64,000 nt of DNA from Flintibacter muris (GTDB lineage: Bacteria > Bacillota > Clostridia > Oscillospirales > Oscillospiraceae): the NCBI RefSeq assembly GCF_943192995.1, contig NZ_CALPCP010000021.1, positions 1 through 64,000 on the forward strand, written 5' to 3'. Each line of letters opens with the position of its first letter. Position 1 is the stretch's first letter. Below, one piece after another: positions 25,522 to 33,103 of this stretch. The notes under the pieces are model-generated. The model was not told where the DNA came from, searched no databases, and saw nothing but the letters and a program-made list of their open reading frames with translations. A program made the position numbers and the translations under genes.

Positions 25522-26646
25522 ATGCTCAGCCGTCAAACACTGTTCTGGCTCAGCCGTGCCTACGACCTGCCCGGCTCGGACGGGCGCTTTCTCCGGGCCG
25601 TCCGGGACAACTGCGCCTACCATATCAAACATTGCCCGGAGTACCGGGCCGTCTGTCAGGCGGAGGGCTTTTCCCCGGACCAGGTCCAGACCGTGGACGA
25701 TCTGGCCAAGCTCCCCGTTCTGCCCACTCTGTTTTTCAAGCGGCACCATGTATCCTCCATGCCCCGGTGGAGGCTCTCCTTTGAGGTGACCTCCTCAGGC
25801 ACCAGCGGCAGCTTCAGCCGGGTGGGATTTGACTGGGGCTGCGTCCTGGCGGAGGTCCCCATGGTGCTGCGGCTGGGATTTTACCACAAGCTGGTGTCCC
25901 CCAGACCGGCCAACTACGTGATTTTAGGCTATAAGCCGGGCAGGCAGGACAAGATGGGGGTGGCCCGGACCATGTTCGGCCTGACCCACTTCGCCCCGCC
26001 CCTCAGCCGCTTCTACGCTCTGCGCTGGAAGGACGGCGGATACGTCCCCGACCTGGAGGGGGCGGCGAGGCGACTGGCCCGGTGCGCCCGCTCCCCCTTC
26101 CCGGCGCGTATTGTGGCCTTTCCCTCCTACCTCTGGTTCGGCATGCAGCAGATAGAGGAACTGGGGCTGTCGATGCGCCTGCCCAGAGGCTCAAAAATCC
26201 TCCTGGCCGGGGGCTGGAAGCAGCACTACGCCCAGGAGGTGGACAAGCCCCGCCTCTACGCCCTGGCGGAGCGGGTGCTGGGGGTGAAAGAGGAGGATAT
26301 CCACGAATTTTTCGGCGCGGTGGAGCACCCCGTCTTTTTCAACACTTGCAAAAAGCACCACTTCCACATCCCGGCCTATTCCCGGGTTATCATCCGGGAT
26401 GTGCGCACTCTGGAACCCCTGCCCATGGGGGAGGTGGGGCTGGTCAACCTGATTACCCCCCTTATCAACGCCACCCCGGTAACCAGCGTGATGACCGACG
26501 ACTTGGGGTATCTCACCCCCGGGGAGGACTGCGGCTGCGGGCTGACTGCGCCCTTCCTCACCATTTTGGGCCGGGCGGGACTGAACGATATCACCACCTG
26601 CGCTGCCGGAGCCGCCGAGCTGCTGGGAAAGGGGGAAATGCCATGA
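25522..26646 (+). CDS. LuxE-like acyl-protein synthetase / acyl-activating enzyme
   Basis: 374 aa. LuxE activates fatty acids as acyl-AMP and passes the acyl group to LuxC; here the TSSGTSG motif (about residues 89-95) is the phosphate-binding loop of this adenylate-forming family. Conserved GGWKQ and FGAVEHPVFF also fit. No luciferase genes are nearby. The ATG follows AAGGAGG. It overlaps the next gene by 4 nt (ATGA), so the two are translationally coupled. What fatty acid it uses, and why, cannot be read from the sequence. Confidence 0.8.
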   Translation: MLSRQTLFWLSRAYDLPGSDGRFLRAVRDNCAYHIKHCPEYRAVCQAEGFSPDQVQTVDDLAKLPVLPTLFFKRHHVSSMPRWRLSFEVTSSGTSGSFSRVGFDWGCVLAEVPMVLRLGFYHKLVSPRPANYVILGYKPGRQDKMGVARTMFGLTHFAPPLSRFYALRWKDGGYVPDLEGAARRLARCARSPFPARIVAFPSYLWFGMQQIEELGLSMRLPRGSKILLAGGWKQHYAQEVDKPRLYALAERVLGVKEEDIHEFFGAVEHPVFFNTCKKHHFHIPAYSRVIIRDVRTLEPLPMGEVGLVNLITPLINATPVTSVMTDDLGYLTPGEDCGCGLTAPFLTILGRAGLNDITTCAAGAAELLGKGEMP

Positions 26647-27902
26647 TATTCGCCGGCGGAAAAATTCTCCCCGACTCAGAGCTGAACCCCGTCCTGGGCT
26701 GTCTGGAGGAGGAGATCGTCCATACCCTCAGCGGCCCGCCCCTGGAGCGGGAAACCGTTTTGAGTGCCCTGGACGCTCTGGGCCGGGAGCTGGACAGCGG
26801 GGCGCTGGACTCCCTCATTGTCCAATACGCCCCGCCGGGGGCCCGGGAGGAGCTGGAGCGGGTCCGCCCCCAGATCAGCCGCAAGGCTCTGGAGGCCCGG
26901 CTGGAGCTGGAGCTGGGCGGTCTCAGCGGCCCCCGGCCCTTTGGCTGCTCAGAGGTGAGGCCTCTGGGGGTTCTGCTCCACGTAGCCCCAGGGAATATGG
27001 CGGGCCTGCCCGCCTTCACCGCTGTGGAGGGCCTGCTCACCGGCAACCTCAACCTGGTCAAGCTCCCCCGTGGGGACAGAGGGCTCACCCTGGCGGTGTT
27101 CCAAAAGCTGACGGAGCTGGAGCCCAGGCTGGCCCCTTATCTGTACGCCTTTGACCTGTCCTCCAAATACTCCGGGACCCTCAAGGCCCTGGCTGCTCTG
27201 GCGGACGGCGTTGTCACCTGGGGCGGAGACGGGGCGGTGTCCGCCCTGCGGGGGCTGGCCCCAACCGGATGTAAGCTCATCGAGTGGGGCCACCGGCTCA
27301 GCTTTGCCTACCTGTCAAGCTGGGAGGGACTGGACCTGTCCGGGCTGGCGGAGCATGTTGTCCGCACCGGCGGACTGCTGTGCTCCTCCTGTCAGGTGAT
27401 TTTCCTTGACGCGGACTATCTGTCCCTGGCGGAGCAGTTTTGCAAGCAGTTTCTCCCTGTGTTGGAAAAGGCCGCGGCCTCCCACTATAAAACCCCCGGC
27501 CAGGCGGCCCAGGCCGCCCTCTATGCCAGGGAGACGGCATTGGAACAGATTGTGGACCGGGCGGGCTCCAGTGACCTGAACTTTCCCGGCTGGTGCTGCT
27601 CCCTCACGCTGCGCCGGGACATGAACCTGGAGCTGTCCCACCTCCACGGCAGCGTGCTGGTGAAGCGCCTGCCCCGGAAGGAGATCATTTCTGCCCTGCG
27701 GCAGCAGAGGGGGCGGCTCCAGACGGCGGGACTGCTGTGCCCTCCCCCGGAGCGGGAGGAGCTGACCGCCCTGCTGGCCCGGGCGGGGGTCAACCGGATC
27801 ACAAGCCCCGGCCATATGTCGGACACCTTCCCCGGCGAGGCCCATGACGGAGAGTACCCCCTGCGCCGGTATGTGCGGGTGGTGGACATAGAAAACGGAT
27901 AA
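26643..27902 (+). CDS. LuxC-like acyl-CoA/acyl-protein reductase
   Basis: 419 aa. LuxC reduces an acyl group held on its active-site Cys to the aldehyde with NADPH. The LHVAPGNMAGLP motif (near 118), the LLTGNLNLVKLP loop and SSCQVIF with the probable catalytic Cys (near 248) fit the family. The start codon overlaps the LuxE-like stop. Together the pair would make a fatty aldehyde from a fatty acid; the product's use is unknown. The aldehyde dehydrogenase superfamily fold is inferred. Confidence 0.8.
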   Translation: MIFAGGKILPDSELNPVLGCLEEEIVHTLSGPPLERETVLSALDALGRELDSGALDSLIVQYAPPGAREELERVRPQISRKALEARLELELGGLSGPRPFGCSEVRPLGVLLHVAPGNMAGLPAFTAVEGLLTGNLNLVKLPRGDRGLTLAVFQKLTELEPRLAPYLYAFDLSSKYSGTLKALAALADGVVTWGGDGAVSALRGLAPTGCKLIEWGHRLSFAYLSSWEGLDLSGLAEHVVRTGGLLCSSCQVIFLDADYLSLAEQFCKQFLPVLEKAAASHYKTPGQAAQAALYARETALEQIVDRAGSSDLNFPGWCCSLTLRRDMNLELSHLHGSVLVKRLPRKEIISALRQQRGRLQTAGLLCPPPEREELTALLARAGVNRITSPGHMSDTFPGEAHDGEYPLRRYVRVVDIENG

Positions 27903-27922
27903 ATTTTTGAGGAGTTTACAAT

Positions 27923-28372
27923 ATGGACTTGAAAATCAAGGCAGTTTCCCCTAAAATCGGAACAGAAATCCCTCTGCCCTTTTACGCCACCCCCGGCTCG
28001 GCGGCCATGGACCTCCACGCCTGCCTGGACGAGGCGGCAGTCATCCCCGCCGGGGGGCGGAGGATGATCCCCACCGGGTTGGCTGTCGCCCTGCCCTCCC
28101 CCGACTACGTGGCCCTGGTCTACGCCCGCAGCGGACTGGGCATCAAGCACGGTGTGGCCCCCGCCAACTGCGTGGGGGTGATCGACAGTGATTACAGGGG
28201 TGAAATCATAGTGGGTCTTCAAAACTCTGGGGAATCAGATTTTACCGTCCAGCCGGGGGACCGTATCGCCCAGCTGATGATCGCCCCGGTGATTCAGGCC
28301 AACATCCAAATGGTGGACGAGTTGGACGATACCGCCCGGGGAGCGGGAGGCTTCGGCTCCACGGGGGCGTAA
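27923..28372 (+). CDS. dut: dUTP diphosphatase
   Basis: Hydrolyses dUTP to dUMP, which keeps uracil out of DNA and feeds dTMP synthesis. 149 aa with the five trimeric-dUTPase motifs: GSAAMDLHA, YARSGLGIKHGV, GVIDSDYRGEI, GDRIAQLMI and the C-terminal RGAGGFGSTGA. The ATG follows GAGGAG. Follows the LuxC-like gene by 20 nt. Confidence 0.95.
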   Translation: MDLKIKAVSPKIGTEIPLPFYATPGSAAMDLHACLDEAAVIPAGGRRMIPTGLAVALPSPDYVALVYARSGLGIKHGVAPANCVGVIDSDYRGEIIVGLQNSGESDFTVQPGDRIAQLMIAPVIQANIQMVDELDDTARGAGGFGSTGA

Positions 28373-28383
28373 AAATGACCGGC

Positions 28384-28406
28384 TGCGTGTAGGGCGCGCC
28401 CTACAG
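28384..28406. repeat. Short palindrome between dut and the DUF2262-like gene
   Basis: GTAGGGCGCGCCCTAC is perfectly self-complementary. Resembles a trimmed R4 hairpin. It may act as a weak terminator or mRNA hairpin. Confidence 0.45.
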
Positions 28407-28435
28407 ATCGACGGGGACGTTAAGGAGGAAACTGT

Positions 28436-29311
28436 ATGTTCGGATTGTTTAAACGAAAGGGCGAGGAGCCGGAGGAGAAGACGCGGGAGACAAAGCCGCT
28501 CCAGAACACCGAGAACCGGCAGTTCCGTGAGCTTGCCGCCCAGTTTCAGCCGGAGGAGTTAACTATACTGGCGGTGACCGGGGCCAACGGCTTTAACGGG
28601 GGCAAGGCGGGCAAGGACAAGCTGTGGTGGGCCGCTATCGGCCTGACGGCCTGGATGGAGGAGGACAGTCCCGACATCCACCAGGGGGAGTTCACCCTGT
28701 CCACCATTGCGGACGACCAGCTGCTGGAGCACCTGCGCCGCCGGGCCAGGCCGGACCTTATCATCAAGTTCAGGGGCCGCGTATCGAAGGACGGCAAGCG
28801 CCTGCTGCTGCTGGACCTGCCCGAGCCGGCCTTTGACCCCGACCTGAAGACCATTCTGGAGGAACAGAAAAAGCCTGTCACCTTCTGGGAGGAGGGGTTG
28901 GGCACCTTTACCCTGAACCGGCAGGTGGACTGGTTTGAGACGGAGCTGGACTGGCTGGGGACGGAGATTTCCCTTACCATTGACATGGACGAGGACCGGG
29001 CAAACTGCGTGGCAAACGCCCGGCAGCTGCTGGGCGCGGCGGCGGACTGGGATCAGAGAATCCGGGCATTTGCCGCCGGCGAGCTGGTGGGGCTGGCCAA
29101 CGACTGGAGCCAGGAGATGGACGATGACGGGGAGACGGCGGAGATCAGCAAAGAACAGTTTATGGAGCGGATGGAGCTGGAGTCCATCGAGGTCCGGGCG
29201 GACGGCTCCTTTGAGTTCTGGTTCGCCGACGGCGAGCTGTTCTACGGCCACTCCATCCGGGTCACCGGCGACCTGGAGCACGGCCCGGACGAGGCCCATA
29301 TGGAGGGATAG
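28436..29311 (+). CDS. DUF2262-domain protein
   Basis: 291 aa, soluble. The C-terminal half (about 150-285) resembles DUF2262: LTIDMDEDRANCVANARQLL (abbreviated), WDQRIRAFAAGELVGLANDW, then ESIEVRADGSFEFWFADGELFYGHSI in short form. The N-terminal half has no recognised domain. The function is unknown. The stop is followed after 3 nt by the next start, so the two genes are one operon. The start follows AAGGAGG. Confidence 0.7.
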   Translation: MFGLFKRKGEEPEEKTRETKPLQNTENRQFRELAAQFQPEELTILAVTGANGFNGGKAGKDKLWWAAIGLTAWMEEDSPDIHQGEFTLSTIADDQLLEHLRRRARPDLIIKFRGRVSKDGKRLLLLDLPEPAFDPDLKTILEEQKKPVTFWEEGLGTFTLNRQVDWFETELDWLGTEISLTIDMDEDRANCVANARQLLGAAADWDQRIRAFAAGELVGLANDWSQEMDDDGETAEISKEQFMERMELESIEVRADGSFEFWFADGELFYGHSIRVTGDLEHGPDEAHMEG

Positions 29312-29314
29312 CAC

Positions 29315-30178
29315 ATGCGGGACAAATGGATGGCCCCTGAGTGGCTGGCCTGCCCGGAAATTCCCCAGTACTCCATCGGCTGGCGGATGGGCTACGGCGA
29401 GGACTACGGCTGCCGGCTGTGGGACTGGCTGCAAACCCTGTCCGACAAGGAGCGGGCGGAGTATGAGCGGCTATTCCCCTACCCCGTCTTTTGGGACAGT
29501 CTGTCCGTGGAGGAGGACGACGAGGAGGGGGACCCCTCCCTGTATTACGACAGGAACGATTACCTCCTCCGCTTCTGGCGGCCCGACGGCCAGCCCGCCT
29601 ATAACCGGGAACAGCTGGCAGCGGAGCTCGCCGCTGGAAAGCGGGTGAAGTGGGTCCACTTCTGGGGCCACACCCCGGAGAGGGATGGCCACATCACCGA
29701 GACCTGCCTGAGCCAGTGGTGGATGGCGGAGTTCCGGGTGGAAACCCAGCCTTACTGCTGCATGGAGCAGTACATGATGGCTGAGAAGGCCCGGCTGTTC
29801 GGAGACAGGGAGACGCTGGAAAAAATTCTGGAGGCCACCGTCCAGGGGAAGATCAAGGCCCTGGGCCGGGAGGTCAAAAACTTTGACCAGGCTGAGTGGG
29901 ACAAGTGCAAATACACCATTGTTTTAACGGGAAACTTTCAAAAATTCCTGCAAAATCCGGAATTGAAGGACTTTTTGCTGCGCACCGGGGACAAAATCCT
30001 GGTGGAGGCCAGCCCCCGGGACCGCATCTGGGGCATTGGCATGGGCAAGGCCAACGAAAACGCCCAAAACCCCGCCGCCTGGCGGGGGAAGAACCTGCTG
30101 GGCTTTGCCCTGATGGAGGTCCGGGACGAGCTGCGCCGGGTGTGCGCCAATGAGGACAAAATCGATTGGAGCCTGTAG
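29315..30178 (+). CDS. NADAR/YbiA-like domain protein
   Basis: 287 aa. The C-terminal part (about 105-285) resembles NADAR/YbiA: FWGHTPERDGHITETCLSQWW (abbreviated), CMEQYMMAEKARLF, VLTGNFQKFLQNPEL and DRIWGIGM. Members of this family remove ADP-ribose from guanine or hydrolyse N-glycosidic bonds of riboflavin intermediates. Which one applies here is not clear. The N-terminal ~100 residues (GYGEDYGCRLWDWLQTL) are not typical of the family. The upstream DUF2262-like gene and the tight spacing suggest a joint role. Confidence 0.75.
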   Translation: MRDKWMAPEWLACPEIPQYSIGWRMGYGEDYGCRLWDWLQTLSDKERAEYERLFPYPVFWDSLSVEEDDEEGDPSLYYDRNDYLLRFWRPDGQPAYNREQLAAELAAGKRVKWVHFWGHTPERDGHITETCLSQWWMAEFRVETQPYCCMEQYMMAEKARLFGDRETLEKILEATVQGKIKALGREVKNFDQAEWDKCKYTIVLTGNFQKFLQNPELKDFLLRTGDKILVEASPRDRIWGIGMGKANENAQNPAAWRGKNLLGFALMEVRDELRRVCANEDKIDWSL

Positions 30179-30187
30179 GGGCGGATA

Positions 30188-30433
30188 TCATCCCAGCGCC
30201 GCCAGCATCAGGCGGGCCCCCAGGAGAAAGCCTGAGCGGTAGTACTGAAAGCTCTTCTGCTGTTTCCACTCTCCGTGCAGAGCAAAAAGCCGGTCGAAAA
30301 ATTCCGTGCCAAATACCGCTTCCACCTTGTCCAGCTCCATGAAAAGCTGAGTGCGTAATTGTTGTTGCGTTTCGTCCTGTTTAGGAGTAATATCGTATTC
30401 ACCGCTGAATATTTGATACAGAATGCTTTCCAT
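30188..30433 (-). CDS. Small protein controlled by a divergent XRE repressor
   Basis: 81 aa, mostly helical, no enzyme motif. It resembles a family of small Clostridial proteins (DUF6809-like, from memory). It is related to the broken gene at 58056-58421: both begin M-[ED]-x-ILxxxFxG and end F-x-x-G-x-x-L-x-x-x-L-x-x-L-G. The start follows GGAGG. The promoter has consensus boxes (see 30481-30509) and an operator over the -10, so it is likely repressed by the XRE protein encoded on the other strand. Convergent with the NADAR gene, 10 bp apart. Confidence 0.65.
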   Translation of the reverse strand: MESILYQIFSGEYDITPKQDETQQQLRTQLFMELDKVEAVFGTEFFDRLFALHGEWKQQKSFQYYRSGFLLGARLMLAALG

Positions 30434-30451
30434 TTTTGATACCTCCGAAAT

Positions 30452-30482
30452 ATCTCTTTAAGAGAAGTTCTCTGAAAGAGAT
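30452..30482. promoter_or_regulatory. Large palindrome, probable operator of the small-protein/XRE module
   Basis: A 15-base arm ATCTCTTTAAGAGAA and its partner TTCTCTGAAAGAGAT surround one central base, with 14 of 15 positions paired. It overlaps the -10 box of the minus-strand promoter and its start point, the classic position for a repressor site. Confidence 0.7.
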
Positions 30483-30509
30483 TATACTATCCGTATAAAA
30501 GTCTGTCAA
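30481..30509 (-). promoter_or_regulatory. Consensus sigma-A promoter of the small-protein gene
   Basis: On the minus strand TTGACA (30504-30509) and TATAAT (30481-30486), both perfect matches, are 17 bp apart. Such a strong promoter usually needs a repressor. Confidence 0.8.
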
Positions 30510-30520
30510 GAGGTGTTCTC

Positions 30521-30763
30521 ATGTTTTCTAAGAGCTTGTTTGGGCAGCGCATTTTAGAACAGCGAAAAAAACATAACGAGACGCAGACCACTCTTGCGGA
30601 GCTTTTAGGTGTGAAAAGCAATCACATCAGCGGAATTGAGTGTGGTAAGCGTACCACCACCGCCGAGCGCATCGCTTTGATTTGTGAGCACTACGGCGTC
30701 TCCGCCGACTATCTGTTGGGGCTGACTGACGATCCGGAGCCGAAATACAAGGCAGGCGGCTGA
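30521..30763 (+). CDS. XRE-family repressor of the small-protein module
   Basis: 80 aa. A Cro/C1-type HTH spans about residues 8-63 (ILEQRKKHNETQTTLAELL, SNHISGIECGKRTTTAERI, abbreviated), followed by the VSADYLLGLTDD tail typical of the family. It is divergent from 30188-30433 and very likely binds the palindrome between them. The start follows AGAGGTG. Two other XRE proteins in the window (40314-40541, 58500-58721) have the same tail type. Confidence 0.9.
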   Translation: MFSKSLFGQRILEQRKKHNETQTTLAELLGVKSNHISGIECGKRTTTAERIALICEHYGVSADYLLGLTDDPEPKYKAGG

Positions 30764-30768
30764 GGTTT

Positions 30769-30976
30769 GCGAAAAAAGCCTCCTTTTGAAAGGAGGTGCC
30801 CCAGTGCGCACACTGGGGCGGAGGATTGTATTTCGCCGCAGGCGAAATGTGCGAAGCAAACAAGTCCAGCAAACCTGATTTACTTCGTATATTTTGCTTT
30901 GCAAAATGCAATCCTCAGTCAGCCTGCGGCTGACAGCTCTTTTCAAAAGGAGCCTTTTCTGCCGCCTGCGGGCGGG
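30769..30976. repeat. R1 repeat element between the XRE gene and maf
   Basis: AAAAAAGCCTCCTTTTGAAAGGAGG start and TCAAAAGGAGCC ending with GCCGCCTGCGGGCGGG (abbreviated). Inverted relative to the mutL copy, but in the same reading sense as mutL is read. If translated it would give KPPFERRCPSAH, as in MutL. Not considered a gene. Confidence 0.8.
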
Positions 30977-31004
30977 ACGAGAGAGCTGATAATGAGGTGT
31001 TTGG

Positions 31005-31604
31005 ATGAAAATCGTCCTTGCTTCCCAATCTCCCCGGCGGAAGGAGCTGCTGGAGCGGATGGGGATTTCCGATTTTGAGGTCATACCGGCCCAAGGGGAG
31101 GAGATCGCCACCCGCACCCTCACCCCCGACCAGATGGTAGAGGAGCTGTCCCGGCGCAAATGCGCCGAGGTGGCCGCTTCCCGGCCCGGCGACCTGGTAA
31201 TCGCCGCCGATACGCTGGTGGCGGTCAACAACCGGGTGCTGGGCAAGCCCCGCAGCGAGGAGGGGGCGGCCCGCATGCTGGCCGCTCTGTCCGGCCGGCT
31301 GCACATGGTGTACACCGGTGTGACGGTCTCTCTGGAGGGGAAGACGCTGACCCAGCATGAGGTGACCTCCGTCCGCTTCCGCACCCTGACCCAGGCGGAC
31401 ATCATCCGCTATATCGCCACCGGCGAGCCCATGGACAAGGCCGGGGCCTACGGGATACAGGGCTATGGCTGTGTACTGGTGGAGGGCATTTCGGGGGATT
31501 ATTATAATGTCATGGGCCTGCCGGTGTGCCGGCTGGCGAGGATGCTGACCCGGTTCGGGGTGAACACCCTGGCCATGGCCGCGGAAAAGGAGCAAAAAAC
31601 GTGA
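31005..31604 (+). CDS. maf: Maf-family nucleotide pyrophosphatase
   Basis: Hydrolyses non-canonical or canonical NTPs (dTTP/UTP type) and is linked to septum control in Bacillus. 199 aa with the Maf motifs SQSPRRKELL (near 8-17), AADTLV with the catalytic Asp, GKPRSE and DKAGAYGIQG. The start follows GAGGTG. It overlaps mreC by 4 nt (GTGA). It starts the conserved cell-wall block. Confidence 0.92.
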   Translation: MKIVLASQSPRRKELLERMGISDFEVIPAQGEEIATRTLTPDQMVEELSRRKCAEVAASRPGDLVIAADTLVAVNNRVLGKPRSEEGAARMLAALSGRLHMVYTGVTVSLEGKTLTQHEVTSVRFRTLTQADIIRYIATGEPMDKAGAYGIQGYGCVLVEGISGDYYNVMGLPVCRLARMLTRFGVNTLAMAAEKEQKT

Positions 31605-32443
31605 AGGATTTTCTCCGGCAAAACGGAATACTGCTGCTGGTGATCGCCTTTTTGCTGTCTATTCTCATTGGAGCACTCTCCTTTGTGATGGGCGGCCAGG
31701 CCGACCCCCTGTCCAACATTGTCAACACCGTCACCGCCCCGGTGCGCGGGGGGATTGCCGCCGCCGCCGACTGGGCGGAGGGGGTGTACGCCTATGTCTT
31801 CCGCTACGGGGAGATGGAGCAGGAGCTCACCGACCTGCGGGCTCAGGTGCGGGAGTTGGAGGAAAAGGTGCGCCAGGGGGAGGAGGCCAGCCGGGAGAAC
31901 GAGCAGCTCCGGGAGCTGCTGGAGCTGAAGGAGCGGCGGCGCAGCTTTAAGCTGGAGACCGCCAAGGTCACCGCCCGGTCCAACTACAACTGGGAGTCTA
32001 TCCTTACCCTGAGCAAGGGGACCAAGGACGGCATTGAGGCCGGGGACTGCGTCATCACTGAGACGGGAGTTCTGGTGGGCGTTGTGGACCAGGTGGGGAT
32101 AAACTGGTCCACCGTCTCCACCATCATCAACACCGACACCGAGATCGGCGGAATTGTCACCCGTACCTTCTCCGCCGGCGTGCTGGAAGGGGAGTTTTCC
32201 CTGATGAATCAGGGAAAGCTGAAGCTGAACTACCTGCCTGAGGGGGCCCAGCTGGTGTCCGGGGACGAGGTGCTCACCTCCGGCCGGGGGGATATGTTCC
32301 CCTCCGGATTGCCGGTGGGCCATGTGGAGGGTGTGTTTACCGACCCCTCAGGCCAGACCCGCTACGCCGTCATCCAGCCCTCCGTGGCTCTGGACTCCCT
32401 CATTGAGGTGTTTGTCATCAAGGATTTTGATATTGCTGAGTAA
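31601..32443 (+). CDS. mreC: Rod shape-determining protein MreC
   Basis: Extracellular scaffold of the elongation machinery. 280 aa from a GTG that overlaps the maf stop; AAGGAG lies upstream. One transmembrane helix (about 8-29) is followed by a coiled coil (about 65-112, RELEEKVRQGEEASRENEQL, abbreviated) and the beta-rich MreC domain, with GDCVITETGVLVG and RGDMFPSGLPVGHV as family motifs. No mreB precedes it, unlike the usual order. Confidence 0.93.
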   Translation: MKDFLRQNGILLLVIAFLLSILIGALSFVMGGQADPLSNIVNTVTAPVRGGIAAAADWAEGVYAYVFRYGEMEQELTDLRAQVRELEEKVRQGEEASRENEQLRELLELKERRRSFKLETAKVTARSNYNWESILTLSKGTKDGIEAGDCVITETGVLVGVVDQVGINWSTVSTIINTDTEIGGIVTRTFSAGVLEGEFSLMNQGKLKLNYLPEGAQLVSGDEVLTSGRGDMFPSGLPVGHVEGVFTDPSGQTRYAVIQPSVALDSLIEVFVIKDFDIAE

Positions 32444-32574
32444 ATAGAACAATCATCCGATTTTCCGCCAATGCAGGGACAGCCTGCGGCCGCCCCCGCA
32501 GGATATAGCCGCCCCCTTTATGGGGGAGCTGGCCGCAAAGCGGTCGGAGGGGCCCTTGCGTGGAAGGAGCTTTT

Positions 32575-33087
32575 ATGACGCGCAGAGATTTTATCCACAA
32601 ATGGTTGGTCTACGCCCTGGGGCTGCTGCCCGTGTGGCTGCTGGACGCCTATATCCTGCCCCGCTACCCGCTGTGGGGAGTGGCGCCCATGCTGCTGCCC
32701 CTGACGGTAGCGGCGGTGGCCGTGCTGGAGGGGGCCTACTCGGGCACCGGCTTTGGCATGGCGGTGGGGCTGCTGTGGGAGCTGGCCTACCCCGGCGGCT
32801 TTGGGGGTCTGGTGTTTTACTTGGCCCTGTCCGGAATGGCCATGGGCTCGGTGGCGCAGTACGCCCTGAGCCAGTCCTTCCCTGGCTGCCTCATCTGTTC
32901 CGCCGGGGTTCTGGGTCTGCTGGACTGCCTGCGGGTGGTCCGGATGCTGTTTATCAACGCCGCCGGCCTGGCTGACCTGCTCCAGGTGACCATTCCTGAG
33001 TTTCTCTGGTCTTTGGCCTGGACCCCCCTGGTCTGGCTGCTCTTCCGGGCCATCTACAACCGGGTGGGCGGAACCCGTCTGGCATAG
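32575..33087 (+). CDS. mreD: Rod shape-determining protein MreD
   Basis: Polytopic membrane protein of the elongasome. 170 aa, with four to five hydrophobic helices (LVYALGLLPVWLLDAYI, MLLPLTVAAVAVLEGAY, LVFYLALSGMAMGSV, WSLAWTPLVWLLF). The ATG at 32575 is preferred because AAGGAGC lies just upstream; a GTG at 32560 overlaps that site. The family is poorly conserved, and position between mreC and PBP2 is the main support. Confidence 0.88.
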   Translation: MTRRDFIHKWLVYALGLLPVWLLDAYILPRYPLWGVAPMLLPLTVAAVAVLEGAYSGTGFGMAVGLLWELAYPGGFGGLVFYLALSGMAMGSVAQYALSQSFPGCLICSAGVLGLLDCLRVVRMLFINAAGLADLLQVTIPEFLWSLAWTPLVWLLFRAIYNRVGGTRLA

Positions 33088-33103
33088 ACATAAAGGAGAC
33101 GCT

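Noticed and set aside
25522-27902. Luminescence operon
   Set aside because: Only LuxE- and LuxC-like genes are present; no luxA, luxB or luxD.
30767-31078. Open frame of 103 codons after the XRE gene
   Set aside because: It is the translation of an R1 repeat running into the maf start region; no ribosome binding site. The same peptide segment does occur inside MutL, which is reported separately.
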